From NCBI GenBank assembly GCA_027919835.1, contig JANVFP010000011.1:1240001-1304000 (forward strand): a DNA stretch of 64,000 nt. Direction: 5' to 3'. The number at the start of each line of letters is the position of its first letter. The stretch's first letter is position 1. The notes below the pieces were generated by a model. It saw only the letters and a program-made list of their open reading frames with translations. It searched no databases and had not been told where the DNA came from. Both the position numbers and the translations under genes were made by a program. Source of the stretch: Lentinula raphanica. Lineage: Eukaryota > Basidiomycota > Agaricomycetes > Agaricales > Omphalotaceae. This document shows, one piece after another, positions 45,011-58,300 of the stretch.

Positions 45011-48000
45011 TTATTCAAGCGAGCTCTGCTCGTCCAGCGCAGACCAACCGACAGAACGTCGAAAGGTACTCCCACCATTCCCGGAGAGTTTTCCTAGACT
45101 GGCAAGCGGTACCAAGGAAGGCCTGATCACAATGGTATATTAATAAAGGTTCCCGGCGGAGAGAACATAGCGGCATGTACCTTCCATGCGCGCACTGGAA
45201 TGGAAAAACGGTTTCAGACAGCTGGTGAACTAGTCGAATACATTGCTCCTTGGATAACGCGTCGTTGAACATGATAGCACCTATGCATTTTCAGTTTCTC
45301 GGAATCAGCACCGAGACCAAGCTCTAAAGATGAACGCGGTCAGATCGAAATCTGAACGCTCCTACCTCTGCACGCCTTGGAGTTAACCAAGTCAAGCAGT
45401 TCTCTAGGACACCACCGTAGAGCCTTCAGCCAATCCCTTTCGTTTGCTCTAGTTGCGGAGACACCGCCTTGACTTAATGACACGTCAGGCAAATCCGACT
45501 CCAACTGTGCAAGATACCCTTTGACCAGATCCCGCAGTTCGTTTCCCATTGTCAGCTGGAAAAGGAATTATGCCAATGAATTTGAGTCGAAAGTAACAGA
45601 ATTCTCAGAGGGATTCTTCCATACCTTATCTGCAACCACTTCGGGAACACACACCGTGTAAAGTTGGACATAGCTGTCATTTTCGTTGTCTAAGCCGCTT
45701 TCACTAGTGCCTAGTCCAGTTTCCACCTGAGCCAAGTCAGCGAAACGGATTCCCCAGCTTTGGAATGAGCTCTGGATCTGTTCTGAGCGAAGCAACCGTG
45801 AGGCTTCATGCCGAGTCAGAAGAATGGGTACCGGAGGTGTCAGATGACGCATTTCTACGCCTTCCTCTTCTCCACCTGAACGATTTCGCAAAAAGCCGAG
45901 GCATAAGTCCTTCAAGAAACGTTCTACTCGAATACGTTCGTCGGCTGCGTGCTGTCACAAGAGGTTTCCATATTAGAGCTGCGATCCTCGTGTAGCGTTT
46001 GTTAGGCCCACTTGCCTGATCGATAAGGACTAGCGTTGATATCTTGTCATCCTCTTCAGTAAGCACCTTATTGTTCCCAAGATCTTTGTTGACGAGATCC
46101 TTCGTGAATACACACGCAACAAATTTATGGTCTACTTGACTTATGACCCGAGCTTCACGTATATCATTCTTAGTAAACCGATGCTGTGTGTGTATATTTC
46201 GATCTCCGGAGCCTTGACCGGAGAGAAACAGCTTGGAGAAGTGATTACGCTCTTGCTCCAGTGTCTGCTGGTTGGAAAGGTGGGCTTGCTGGAGCGTTTC
46301 TGCGGCGGATCCGATTGTGACTTCGGCTATCCTTCTTTCAGTGTTAGCGTACGTGTCATTGGCCTGGAAGACTATGAGAAATTATCATACATACTATCAA
46401 AGCGGATAATTCACCTCTAGGGCTTCTTGAATCCACTCTGGGGCCGGTCCTATTCGACTCTTATCTACAGAGCCAGAGTTAGGCAGGGACAACGTGCGTC
46501 TTTGTCGCAGAACTTCAGTTCGGCGGCTGTAATCATTGTCGTCTTCGATCGCAAAACGGTGTTGAGTCTGAGGGCGCGAATTTCCTGTACGAATATCAAT
46601 TATGAAAGTCTCCCCTGTGTGAGGGTCGGTCCAGACTAGATCGTTCGTTTCATGCGGCTTTTCCTAAAGCCACTAGTGAGCTGAGGATAAGGGAGCTAAA
46701 TTTGTGAGATCTTACTGCATAAAGGTTCAGAGGTGCCGGAGGGATGATCAAGTCTTCCGCCTCAGGTTCCTCGGGTATAACTTCCGCATAACCAGAATCA
46801 TGTTCGAAATCGAGTCTTTTTCGTTTACGTGGCGTTCCGGTATTATTTTCAGGTGTCCTCGATGAACTATTTCCTAGTGCCATGAAGCCATGTCGGACCA
46901 AGAATGATACGATCGAGGAAGTCAGAAGTTCGGTCACGGCAGTTGTGTTCTGGGAGGAGAGTTCAACAGATATAGTATATCATTGGAGAAGGGCTATGCC
47001 CTGAGAGGTTCACACCTGAAAATGAACCGATGTCTTTGAAGGCTCCAACAGGTTGTCAATCTGTTTTGGTGGTACGACGAAGTTCAGGACGTAAACTGGT
47101 TTTTTCTCTGATTTGCGTGGGGAACGCCGGGTAGCTGAATGAGTTTAAGCACGGTAGCGTGAAAATTCGAAGTTGGAATTGCTCACAAGAACGCTGTGTC
47201 ACTCCAATCTCATCAAAGGCCTATGAACGCCGTTCAACAGATTGATACATTGATACTATAGAGCAGTCACGCCACTCACGTCCTTTGCGAAAGACGAAGC
47301 AGCAAATTTAGACTCGATTGTACGGTGTAGATCTCCTGGAGGAATTGGATATCGATTGACGTCTGCACAGTTGTCAGAACGCAGAAGGCGTCAGATCTCG
47401 CTTCAATCGCATTCGCGAAATCTAAGCATACAGAGGAACTGATAGGCCTGTGAAACGACTCGGTATGTGCGGGCTGGCAGAGTCAGAAATATTTCAAGCT
47501 TACCTTGGATAATGCACCTTCAAAACTGATGAAACCTTCCAGTCTGAGCTCTCCTGAGACTGCGGATATTTCCTCTATATGCTGCGAAAGATAAGTCATA
47601 TCAGCGATTCTAGTGTGTTACGGGAGCGCTAACATGGCACAAAGCACGACCATATAGATGGCGGAATACGGTTATACAAGACGAAGTCTAGGATAGAGCA
47701 TATATCGATGATCAGAATCATTGTCATAGGTTGTGAATTTGAGTTCAACCTTCGGAATTTTCAGGATGTTACTTTTCGAAGACCCAGCAAGTTTTGCCTG
47801 GGAGTTCTCGAATGAAAAGGAGACCTCGGGATGCATGAGGGCCCAGGACTCAATTTCAGTTCGTATGAGGTCAAGGGTCCGGGCAGGTGATGGATGCGAG
47901 CGTCGTCGAACAGGAAGCTGAAGTGAATAGCGCTGAGTGGACGACCGAAGATTAAAATTAGAGTTGTGACAGACATTGTAGAAAGCATCTCTGACGCAGA

Positions 48001-48616
48001 CTGTCGTCCCAGGGGTGTCTCTTTGCCAGCGAACTGCAGATCCGGTGTAGAGGGTCTTCCCATCCTGTTCCACTTAGCTGGTAGCTTACAGACATTGAGT
48101 CAAGAAACACACTCTCAGGATAATCGACCACGTTTCTCTTGAACGCGATGTCCTCGAGGCAATTTCCAGACAGCATATATCTGCGGCAGAAGCCAGAGCT
48201 TTATACTATGTCAGTTGGTTCGATTTCGATTGAGAAATACACAATGCATATTACTCACCTTCGCCCCGAAAACCGAATGTCGAAAGGTAATTGAGCGAAT
48301 CAGAATTATACGCTTTGGACGTTTCTGTACGAAACACAATTTGAAAGTCCTGGAGAAGAGTTTTCCCTGACGACGTACGGTACCGTGCTTCAGTTCCAAG
48401 AAGGTTCAACGAGTCCTTGCTCATGCCAGAGCCATTATCTGTGACCCAGCAGCTCCATTCTGCACAATTCACGCCTATTTCTATATGCTTTGCGCCTGCG
48501 TCAAGCGAGTTTTGAAAAAGTTCAGATACAATTTGAGGTAAAGAAGTCAATATTTGCGTTGAACGAAGCTTTGTTTGAGTGGAAGCGTTGAGACGGTCGA
48601 TAGACAGGCCAGCCAT
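45011..48616 (-). CDS. MLH3: DNA mismatch repair / meiotic endonuclease MLH3
   Basis: MLH3 pairs with MLH1 to form the MutL-gamma endonuclease acting in meiotic crossover resolution and mismatch repair. The N-terminal GHKL ATPase begins MAGLSIDRLNASTQTKLRS, then ELFQNSLDAGAKHIEI, VTDNGSGM and the ATP-lid STFGFRGEG. A long variable linker follows. The C-terminal domain has the metal-binding endonuclease motif DQHAADERIRVE (DQHAxxExxxxE) and the conserved ACRGAIMFND and FPFQCAHGRPSLVPL segments that complete the active site. The DQHA motif is split right after DQ by a GC-AG intron (45952-46015, donor GCAAGT). The true stop is at 45011, after splicing CAHGR to PSLVPL. All key residues are present, so the nuclease should be active. 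Confidence 0.93.
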
Positions 48617-48796
48617 TGAATTTGTCGAAGAAGAAAGGTCATGAATACTTGTTGCAGGCTACAAGATTGTGCGCAGCTTGTCGTGGCCGTAGTCGAACTG
48701 AAAAGAGAAAAGTACATGCGTCAAGTCCGCGGAACAATTGAACACATCAAGCGGACCGGATCTCGGGTATACCATCGTTCGTCCTCCCCACTCACC
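48617..48796. promoter_or_regulatory. Compact divergent promoter, MLH3 / MCC beta
   Basis: Only 180 bp lie between the start codons of the minus-strand MLH3 and the plus-strand carboxylase gene, so both promoters must overlap here. No canonical site was recognised. Confidence 0.6.
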
Positions 48797-51011
48797 ATGT
48801 TCTCCAGAGCTCGAGCTCGCCATCCAATACGAAGACTTCAGCAGCACTTGGTTGCACAGCGTCAGTACCATGCTACAGTGATTCCTTCCCTCATCTCTAC
48901 GACCTCACCGGAGTTCATCGCGAAGAAAGAAGCAATGGATGGTCTGGTCGCAGACTTTGAGGCGAGGACAGCCAAAGCAAGATCAGGTGGAGGTACTAAA
49001 GCTCAAGAAAGGATGAAGAGCAAAGGGAAATTGCTACCGAGAGAACGGTGTGTATTGGAATCATATCTTCTTCAAACAATTCTTGATCAGTAGCTACGGG
49101 TTTAATGCAGGCTTGCACTCTTACTCGACCCACATACTCCATTCTTAGAGCTATCATCTCTCGCTGCAGAGGATGTATACTCTGACTATATACCCGGCGC
49201 CGGTCTCATCACAGGCATAGGACGGGTTTCCGGGCGCGAATGTATGGTCATCGTCAATGATGCAACAGTCAAAGGAGGGTCGTATTATCCTCTTACAGTG
49301 CGTATTCACCCGCGTTCTGTATTGGGAACGTGTATACATTCTATGCTCGTCAACAGGTCAAGAAGCAACTACGCGCACAAGAGATTGCCAGAGAACACGG
49401 TCTACCTTGTGTCTATATTGGTGGGTCTTGCTCCGATCCCTTCGAATCTACGCGTCCAATTTCTATTATTCTCAACAGTTGAGTCCGGAGGTGCTGCTCT
49501 ACCTCACCAAGCCAATGTTTTCCCAGACAAAGAGCATTTCGGAAGGATCTTCTATAACATGGTATGCTTTCCGCTTGTCCTCGTTTCGGTTCGGTTCCTC
49601 CAAATCACTGACGTAGAAATTGCTCTATAGGCACAAATGTCTGCTCTAGGAATCCCACAAATTTCTTCTATACATGGTATATCGGTCGCAGGGGGCGCAT
49701 ATGTACCTGCCCTCGCAGATGAGAACGTTATCGTTCAAAACCAAGGACGTATATTCCTCGCAGGTCCTCCTTTAGTCAAAGCCGCGACCGGGGAGGAAAT
49801 TGATGACGAGTCACTCGGAGGAGGAAGGATGCATTCGACTGAAAGTGGAGTGACCGATGCTCTCGCGAGGGATGACAATGAAGCCATTATGCGCGTTAGA
49901 GGGATCGTTGGAGATCTAGGTCAAGCAGGATTCAAAGGAATTCTCCCGGAAGAGGAAATAGAGGAACCGGTGTATTCTGCTGAAGAATTACATGGGATTG
50001 TGGGTACTGACGTCAGACAGCCATTTGATATGCGGGATGTAATTGCTCGGGTGGTAGATGGAAGTCGATTTAGAGAGTTCAAGAAGGATTATGGCCCAAG
50101 CATAGTCACGGTAACATTTTCTGTTTCCATCATTGGTTCACCGGTTCTCGTCTTATTGTCCTTACAGGGATTCGCTCATATACATGGGTATCCTGTAGGT
50201 ATAATTGGAAACAATGGCATTCTATTCTCGCCGTCTGCGCTCAAGGCAACGCAGTTCATTCTTCTGTGCTCACAAAGGCAGATACCCTTACTGTTCATGG
50301 TGAACGTAGCCGGATACATGGTGGGCAGCAAAGCAGAGAAAGGCGGTATAGCGAAGGATGGTATGTATGCTCTCCAGATATCAACTGATGCCATCTTTGA
50401 AGTGGCTTTTTAGGTGCGAAGATGGTCCGGGCAGTGGCTTGCGCGGATGTACCCAAGCTGACGGTCATCGTTGGTGGTAGTTTTGGGGCTGGAAATTATG
50501 GTCAGTGACATGATTGAGCTAGAATTCTATTGAATTACTGAAATGGACACCAGGTATGGCTGGACGCGCTGTGAGTAATTGCATGTTATACACAAATACA
50601 ACTCATGTCTCAATTAAATTCGTTGGATGTGCAGTATTCACCAAGGTTCTTGTGGATGTGGCCTGTAGGTCTTCCTCAACAAATTTTCTTTAGTCACGAA
50701 CTAAGCACCGACACACATTCCAGAATGCCAAGATAGGCGTCATGGGTTCGGGTCAACTCTCCCAAGTGATGGCCTCCGTATCAAAAGACCCTAGCCAACA
50801 CGCAACACTCAAATCAGAAATTGAGAGCCAATCCACAGCGTTATACTCTACGGCACGATTATGGGACGACGGGATCATTAAGCCTACTGATACAAGAGAT
50901 GTTGTAGGGTTAGGATTGGCACTGGCTTCGAGGAGACCTGCTACTGGGACAGGTCGTGCTAGTACGACGTGGGATGGTAGTCGAGCGGGCTTTGGGGTGT
51001 TCAGGATGTAA
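48797..51011 (+). CDS. Methylcrotonoyl-CoA carboxylase beta subunit, mitochondrial
   Basis: This is the carboxyltransferase subunit of 3-methylcrotonyl-CoA carboxylase, in leucine catabolism in the mitochondrial matrix. The presequence is arginine-rich and lacks acidic residues ([18 protein letters not shown]). The crotonase-fold domains follow: [16 protein letters not shown] after an intron, [17 protein letters not shown], and [20 protein letters not shown]. Further on come [54 protein letters not shown] and [16 protein letters not shown]. The C-terminal half reads [37 protein letters not shown] and [11 protein letters not shown]. The 17-nt exon 50554-50570 supplies GMAGRA and is required for the frame. 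The biotin-carrying alpha subunit is not in the window. Confidence 0.95.
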
Positions 51012-51362
51012 ACTTGCGAAAGAAACTTGTATGATGCAGTCGGAATGGATATGTCGGCATCTCTTGCCGATACTTGTTATGTAAACATCCTGGCCCGGCC
51101 ATCAAACCCAAATTATACTGCTCAGCCTCGAACGCCCACAGCCATCCTTCTTTGCGCCTGAAAATCTCATCTTCTCGGAATCATCCTTGTTGTTCTATAC
51201 ATATCTGGGAAGCAACATAGTTATCACACCAACTAAACAGAAACGCTATCATTCTACTCTATATCAACACGCCCACAACCAGAAGCTTCAAAAGCACTCG
51301 TGACCGGCCACCCAGCAGCAACGTCCTTTCATATTGTCAAACATTGAAAACGAGGAGATACA
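51012..51362. other. Intergenic, tandem plus-strand genes
   Basis: These 351 bp hold the 3' flank of the carboxylase gene and the promoter of the ArfGAP gene. The last 150 bp are CA-rich. No distinct element is recognised. Confidence 0.4.
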
Positions 51363-52916
51363 ATGGACCACAAAAAGGTATTGATGGAGCTTTCCAAGAG
51401 GGAGGATTTGAAGAATAAAGTATGTGCTGACTGCACGAATCCAAACCCGCAGTGGGCTTCGTTGAGGTGCGTGAGAGCTTGTGCTCTGAAATTCTCGGTG
51501 AATTTAGCTATAGTCCCACTGACAGTGAATCATATTATCTTTTAGTTTTGGAACATTTATATGCCTCCAGTGTGCGGGTATACATCGTGGCTTTGGTGTT
51601 CATGTTAGGTGCGTTTGCTATCTCCGGAGAAAAAAATTCTACTCTAATAATCGAACGATATCCAGTTTTGTGCGCTCAATATCGATGGATACGTGGCAAG
51701 ATGATCAAGTGAAACGAATGCAGGTCAGTCAATTGCGTTGCATCACTTTCTGAAACTCATGCTTGTATACTATGATTACAGCTAGGCGGAAACGCGCCGT
51801 TCCGAGAGTTCATGAAATCATATACCCCTGTAGAACAAGGAGGTTACAGCGATACGTTGAGCCCCTACGATACCTATCATTGCTGGGCCGCTACTCAGTA
51901 TAGAGAAAAGGTACGCCATATCATTCGAGTCGAGACAAATTGTAATTTTATTCTTCGATAACTAGCTCGATGCCATGCTAACTGGCAAAGACTGGTCACC
52001 TAGTCCGCCTCCAGAAGGAACTGCTTCACAGTCCACTCGAACACCTGAGCGTCCTTCTTCCGCCCAAGGTCTCCGCAAAGCTCGCGCAACTTCCCGTGCA
52101 ATGACCGGCAGCTCTCTTCGCTCATCTTCCGGCGCGTCTTCTCCGGCATCTATGCGCGGAATCGGAGGTGGTATAGGTAGTAATGCTGGTACACCTGATC
52201 TCTCACGAGGAGGCTCGTCCGACCAGAAGACGGAAAACGAGAACTACTTTGCTTCCCTTGGACAGCTTAATGCTAATCGTCCACTCGACCTCCCTCCTTC
52301 TCAAGGAGGGCGATACACTGGATTTGGGAGCACTCCCGCACCTTCTGCCAGTTCTTCCAACGCATCTTACGGACTATCAAGTCGTGCCGCACCGACGTTG
52401 CAAGACTTACAAGAAAACCCTTTAGGAGCATTATCCAAAGGGTGGTCGATATTCTCAAGCGCTGTCGTCGGTGCATCGAAAACGATCAACGAAAGTGTCA
52501 TCCAGCCTGGGATGGAACGCGTCACTGACCCCGAGTTCCAGGGGAATGTCAAGGGAATGCTAGGAGAAGCCCAGAAACGCGCAGGACAGGTGGCTTCTGG
52601 AGCCAACGATTGGGGTCGAAAACAGTTTGGAGTGGACGTCGGCGAAAAAGTTGGTTCCCTGGTCGGAGGGGTGGGAGGAAATCCTAGGTCACAAGGATAT
52701 GGATATGTAGGCAGTGGGTATGGAGAAGAAGAGACTTCAGGGCTATATCACGATGATGACGCTGAGTATTGGGGCAGGCATGAAGGTTGGGGTAGTGCTA
52801 CATCTGATCCAAATTCGGCAAGCGTGCTTCCAGGACCGCCTAGCGCTGCGACAGACGCATCAGCTAAGCCACCGGCGAAGAAGAGTGACTGGGATGATGA
52901 GTGGAAGGATTTCTGA
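51363..52916 (+). CDS. ArfGAP (Gcs1/ArfGAP1 type)
   Basis: This GTPase-activating protein for Arf acts in COPI vesicle traffic at the Golgi. The zinc finger is complete: CADCTNPNPQW, then after an intron SFGTFICLQCAGIHRGFGVH, giving Cx2C...Cx2C and the catalytic arginine of the HRGFG segment. VSFVRSISMDTWQDDQVKRM and LGGNAPFREFMKSY follow, the usual ArfGAP core. The Ser/Gly-rich C-terminal half contains an amphipathic stretch (LSKGWSIFSSAVVGASKTIN) resembling the lipid-packing sensor motifs of ArfGAP1/Gcs1. It ends in the acidic/aromatic DWDDEWKDF, which in this family contacts coat proteins. Five exons were joined, and all junctions keep frame. Confidence 0.94.
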
Positions 52917-53264
52917 ATTATTACTGGTCATGTTGTACATCATGTAAAGTACCAACGATGTGGATCGCTATTTATGATGCAAACCGGGGTTAATGATTCT
53001 CAGCCTGTGACTCGCGAGGGACCTATTATGAAGCAAAGTGGATTTTGGTCTAGCTAGAGCATATCTCATATGAAACACAGAAGTTAGTACAATACGATAA
53101 GCAACATGCGTGTACTATCACCGAAGCTATGATAAAAGAACGAATCGGAATAAGGTTAAACATCTCGGGGAAAGAGAAAAAAAGTACAGCAACTGCATTC
53201 AACACAAGCATAAGCAGTAAATCATAAGGCTTCGGTACAACATTCAAGAAAGTCCCCTCATGGA
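52917..53264. other. Convergent 3' flanks
   Basis: These 348 AT-rich bp lie between the stops of the ArfGAP and velvet genes. No gene is supported. Confidence 0.5.
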
Positions 53265-54662
53265 CTAGTCGCTTTCTTCGGCACTGTCATCGTCATCACC
53301 GTCACGTCTTCGACGTTTGCCGGAGCCGTGTCGATTGCGCAAAGGCAATTTCTGTCCTTGATTTCCAAAAGCTATAGACAGAGCAGTAGTATCTGCAACA
53401 AGATACGATAAGAAATATAGTTGATAAACTATGAAAGTGACAACACGTACCTGGTACTCCTGGAAAACGTTTCGCACTATAGACGGTAAAAGGTTCACTA
53501 TACACTTGAGCTAGGACGGGTGCAACACCAGCATGTCCAGGCACGTCCTTGTCATCAACCGACATGACACTATGAGCACCAGCCTCTGGGGCAGGATACT
53601 TGCCAATGTTCATCAGTCGCATCCGCAACCGAAAGGTACCCTCTGTGCGGACAGACAGATCCTGGAAAAGGAAGAAGACACCCGCTTTGCGGTGTTCATC
53701 GGATAAGCGAGTTGCATTGGCAGATAACGGGCCCACAAGGGTGCGGGTGTAGGTATGCCGCGGGAGAGGTATTGACGAGTATGTGGGAGCTGGAGTGGAC
53801 GGTATGGACGGCACGGTTGGAGTATGATTCGTATGAGGATGAGAGTACGATGATGAACGTATAGCAATTGAGGGCGCAGAGCCCATCGACGGTACCGAAT
53901 GCGGCGAAGCATACATGGTAGACGCCTGTGAATGCGAATAATCGTAATTGAACGCCTGCTGGGGGCCCCATGAGTTGGGATCAGCGTTCATTGGGCTGTT
54001 CCACGGTCTATAGCCCATCTCACTGCTATTTTCGTTCTGAGGCCAAGAAGGGTAACCCCACGTGGGTGCATTTGTTGGTGCGAAAGACGATTCTAAGCCT
54101 TGCGAAGGAGGAAGAGAAGACGTGAGATTCGTATGCGAGCTTGAGCTTGAGCTTGAGGAGGTGGGAGGACCCATTGAGGATGTTGTGGCACCTCTCTTTC
54201 TTGTCTTTGCTGGAGTCGGAGTAGGCGGAGGAATATAACGATCGGCGGACGAAGGATGGAGTACGAGGTTCATTTCTTGCTTTCCATCGGCAGACCAAAG
54301 GTCGACCGTGACGACGAAGAAGGAGCAATCTATATCGCTACACGGAGATGGGAAGCTGTGGAGAGAGAGATGAAGATAGAAACTAACTCGACCTCGACCA
54401 GGCTATTATCATCTCTTCTTACGACCATCTTTGCAACAGCTGCTGGAGCCAATGGACGTCGGTCTTTATCACCAAAACCACACATTCTGGCTCGGATAGG
54501 ATGCTGGACGATTTGCAGAGAGTAATACCTATGAGATTATCAGAAAGAGATACCTTGCCTACTGACAATCACTTACTTTCGTCCAGACCATTGACCCCAC
54601 TCTTCTGGTCCATCAGAGGTGGATGTTGCATGGCGTTGACGAGCATTGGTTTGCTGTATCAT
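53265..54662 (-). CDS. Velvet-domain transcription factor (VelB-like)
   Basis: Velvet proteins are fungal DNA-binding regulators linking development, light and secondary metabolism. The N-terminus MIQQTNARQRHATSTSDG leads into the velvet domain: YYSLQIVQHPIRARMCGFGD, KDRRPLAPAAVAKMVV, then across an intron DDIDCSFFVVTVDLWSADGK and EMNLVLHPSSADRY. A Ser/Pro/Tyr-rich insert of about 150 residues follows. The second half of the domain comes after it: RTLVGPLSANATRLSDEH, GVFFLFQDLSVRTEGTFRLR and VYSEPFTVYSAKRFPGVPDT. This split velvet domain with a long insert is typical of VelB. The C-terminus has a basic patch (NRHGSGKRRRRDGDDDD), a likely nuclear signal. Introns use donor GTTAGT and acceptor GTGTAG after VEVD. 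Confidence 0.92.
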
Positions 54663-55366
54663 GCTGTGGACTGGGTATACACCGAACAAGCGCCAGTAAA
54701 GAGGACCAGATGAAAGTCAGAAACAAAAAGAGCAACGACCCGAATCAGTGGTATTCTCCCTCCAATCACAAAGGCTGCTATACATATTTGGATACTAAGT
54801 TCGGGATCATTGCCTTCATTTCTTTTGCTGTAGAGCTGCTTGATCCTCCGTTAAGGTCTAGAATCAAAAAAATTCGTCGAAGAGAATGGTTAATGCAATG
54901 AAATGTGGGCTTTAAAGATTGTGCACAGCCACATCGTCTTGCCCTTAGGGGCTACGACCTGCTACGACTCGGAGAATATGCCCAGCAATGAGCACAAATG
55001 AGCCTGACTGTCAAAAGATCGTACCGTGGCACTCTCTCAAGGCTGTACCAGTTCCCAGTGATTTGGTTCGGAAAAACGCGTTTCGCCATGGATCAATCAT
55101 ACTGACTTGCTCAAGTGTATAATATTCAGCAAGTGAATTAATTCCAGAATCTACAATTATTCTATTATTCTGTAACGTATACATACGTACGACGAGTAAC
55201 TTGCTGTCGACATCCTAATTTTTTGTACTGGCCACGGGTTGTTCTCGTGCTCAGGCCCGACGTTATCTAGGACCTCATCAGTCATAGTGAAGGTCTGGTT
55301 TCACTCGGCCAGATCATTGTAGACCATCGTGTAAAAATAATACCACCCAGACTGAGGGTCCTTCAC
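54663..55366. other. Intergenic between two minus-strand genes
   Basis: About 0.7 kb contain the velvet promoter and the 3' flank of the PPR gene. No frame is convincing. Confidence 0.4.
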
Positions 55367-58300
55367 CTAATCACCATACTCGTACTTCCGGCCGTACGTC
55401 CTACCCAGTCTCCGCCTTTCCCTAACTTCAAATGCCTGTAGCATCGCACTGGTCCGAGGATATTGGTCATACAAACGTCGAAATAATTTTTTCGCCTCGT
55501 CTCTGATATCTTCTTCGTCATCCTCAGGCTCGAGTGACCGACTGGGCTGTCCAGGCTGTCCAGAATGCGGCGCAGTTGGTCGCGGTAGGTAACCATCACG
55601 GAGATCTTCGATAGCTCGGAGAAAGACGCGTTTCACAGCTATATGAATTTTCCACACGTTCCACGCAGGAGATATCTGGTGCAGGACATGCATAGGATAG
55701 GCAAGGTCGTCTGTATGAGTTCCTTCTTCGTCTTCAAGCTGTGGCATTGCTTGACGTTGATTCCGCATGATGGATATGAATCGCTTCGAGGATCTCCTCT
55801 TGAGCTGAGCCTGCGATTCTATAGCTGTCAAATCAACCTCATCTTCATCCTTATCAAGCTCATCCGAGCTGTACATGAGCGGGCTGCTGGGTGATGTGTT
55901 TCTGGAAGCGATGAGATTCCTTGCCTGATCTTGATAAGGTATAATGACATTTTCGACGACTTGGAACGCGCGCTCTAGTTGGCCCGCACGAATGAGCGCC
56001 ACAACGAGATGGTTCCAATTGTGTGCATCGAAGGTGAATCCCTTCTCTTGGAAGTCCTGCCAGACGTGAGCGATCGTCTCATGCTCGCCAGCCACAGACA
56101 GTGCGTCGATGTATATCGACAATGGAAGACAGAGTATGTTATTGAGCAGACGTTCGGTAGACGGATCATCTTTGTTCGTGTCCATGACGGGGCTGTCTTT
56201 GACGTACTCCAAACCCAGAGCAAAAATCGCTGGCCACATCTCCTTAATCTTCTCAATTTGGAAAGTCCGGCGGTAAGCGTCGAATAATGCAGATAGAGTC
56301 CCCAAAGTCTCGGTACCTCCTTCAGCAACATACTGCTCGTGTATCCTCTCAACGTCCTCGGCTTTCTGGAGAGAGGTATAACCTTTGATGACAGGTTCAT
56401 ACACCAGCTCAAGGGCCGAGGGTTTTCCATACGATGGCGCAGCCCAAGGCCTCTCCGGGATATTGATCAATTCATTGATGAAGGCTTCAGCAATCCTCAT
56501 CGCCTCTTCTGAGCGTTGATTCCCATATGAATTCAGCATAATACTGAAAGTGACAGCGGAAGGTTGGATCTGGCGCGCCACCATTTCATCGTAAACGGCT
56601 TTTGCCTTCTGTCGCTTTCCGGCACGAAGATAGCCAGCCATGATAATGGTCAGGATGTACACGTCAATGTACAGATTAGACGTCCAGGACTGTGCGAGTT
56701 TGTCCATTTCTTTGAAGATATCCCAGGCGATAGCCATTTCACCGGAGTCACAAGCAGATTGGATCAATATAGCAAAGGTGTACGAATCCGGTTTGACGTT
56801 CAGATCTTCCAGCCTGGAGAAGATCTTCGACACAACAGAGAAAGGTGCACCGATAAGGACATAAGCCTTCAGGAGCGTAGTGTAGACTTCGATCGTCAGA
56901 CGAATGTTGGGATGAGCATCAGAACGGATGTAGTCGAATGCACGGATGACACCCTTCCACGAACCAGCCACGACGTGAGCATTCATAAGCGCGTTAACCA
57001 TTCGCCGGTTCGGAATAATTCCTCGTTCTTCAACAGCTTCCTTGTACAACGCTTCAACGCCCGCAACATCTTTTCTATGCGTGAGTGATGTCATCAACAG
57101 GACGTAGGTTACGGCGGTGGGCGGACTGTCACTTTTTTTGACTTGGTTCAAGACTGCCCGGAGCGAAGTCATATCACCTATCCTAGCAAAAGCCTGCATT
57201 ATGGAGTTATAGATCACGGTGTTTGGTCTATGTCCAGCCTTGATCATTTCTTCCAACCAGTAATTGAGTTCGCCGATTTTCCCGCCCATGGCACAGGCGT
57301 AGATAGCAACCCCGAAATGTTCGATACTAGGTTTGTTTGCGCGGCCCCCATCGGGCTGTATAGGAAAGAAATCATCGAACATGATTCTCACTCTATCTGC
57401 CTGGCCCTGGGCTGCATAGGCATGCATAAGGAGTACAACATCCCGTTCATTGACGAACTGGTTCTGATGAAGCAGATCGTAGAAGTGTTCGGCACGATGG
57501 TGATCTCCACAGTGGGAATATAGGTAAAGAGCAGTTTGAAAGTAATGATTGTGCACTCCTTCTGGGATAGTATGGAACAGATCCTTGGCGAGTCCTATCG
57601 TACCCTCCTTCACGAGCGCGCGAATCAAACGGAATTGGCGGTAATCGTTGATTGATAAATGCCACTTCTTGAGCTGCTCAAAAGTATCCAGAGCATGAAG
57701 CGGTAGACGAGCCTGGCAATATGCGTCTATGAGAAATTCCCCTAGTCTTCTCGTGAGTTCGGGACCCCACTGCGCGTAATGATTTGCGAGAAGGACAGCA
57801 GGACGCGGGATGCGAGAAATGAGGAGGAGTACGGCTTTTCGGAGTGATGCTCCGGCGACCTTTGGTTTCCCAATATGCATCTGACTAGAGGACTTGACTA
57901 GGTACGACCCCACTGAGAGCCAATCGTTGGCCAACGTGACCAAAACCTGAGATGCATCGTGGTAGCGGTAGATGTAAAGGGCAAGAGTTTGATAGCTCAA
58001 TGCAATTCCTATTCCCTGTTGGTTGTCCAGCGGTATCTTTTGAGCAGCATGGATGTGTGAGAGAGACTCTTCAACTTGTCCCATAAGTGCAGCGGCTCGA
58101 GCCATGGAACATTTGGCCCAGTAATCGAACGTCGATAACGGAACGATACGTGTAGCCAAATTGGCCAGCAAAGTTTTCACGCGGTCTCCCCAGATGAATG
58201 CCCGGTCCAGTTTGACTGATGAATCGTAATGAAGATCACTATATAGAAATATCTTGTCTGTGAAATACAACAGTTGTTGAACTGTGAGTCGATGAACTGC

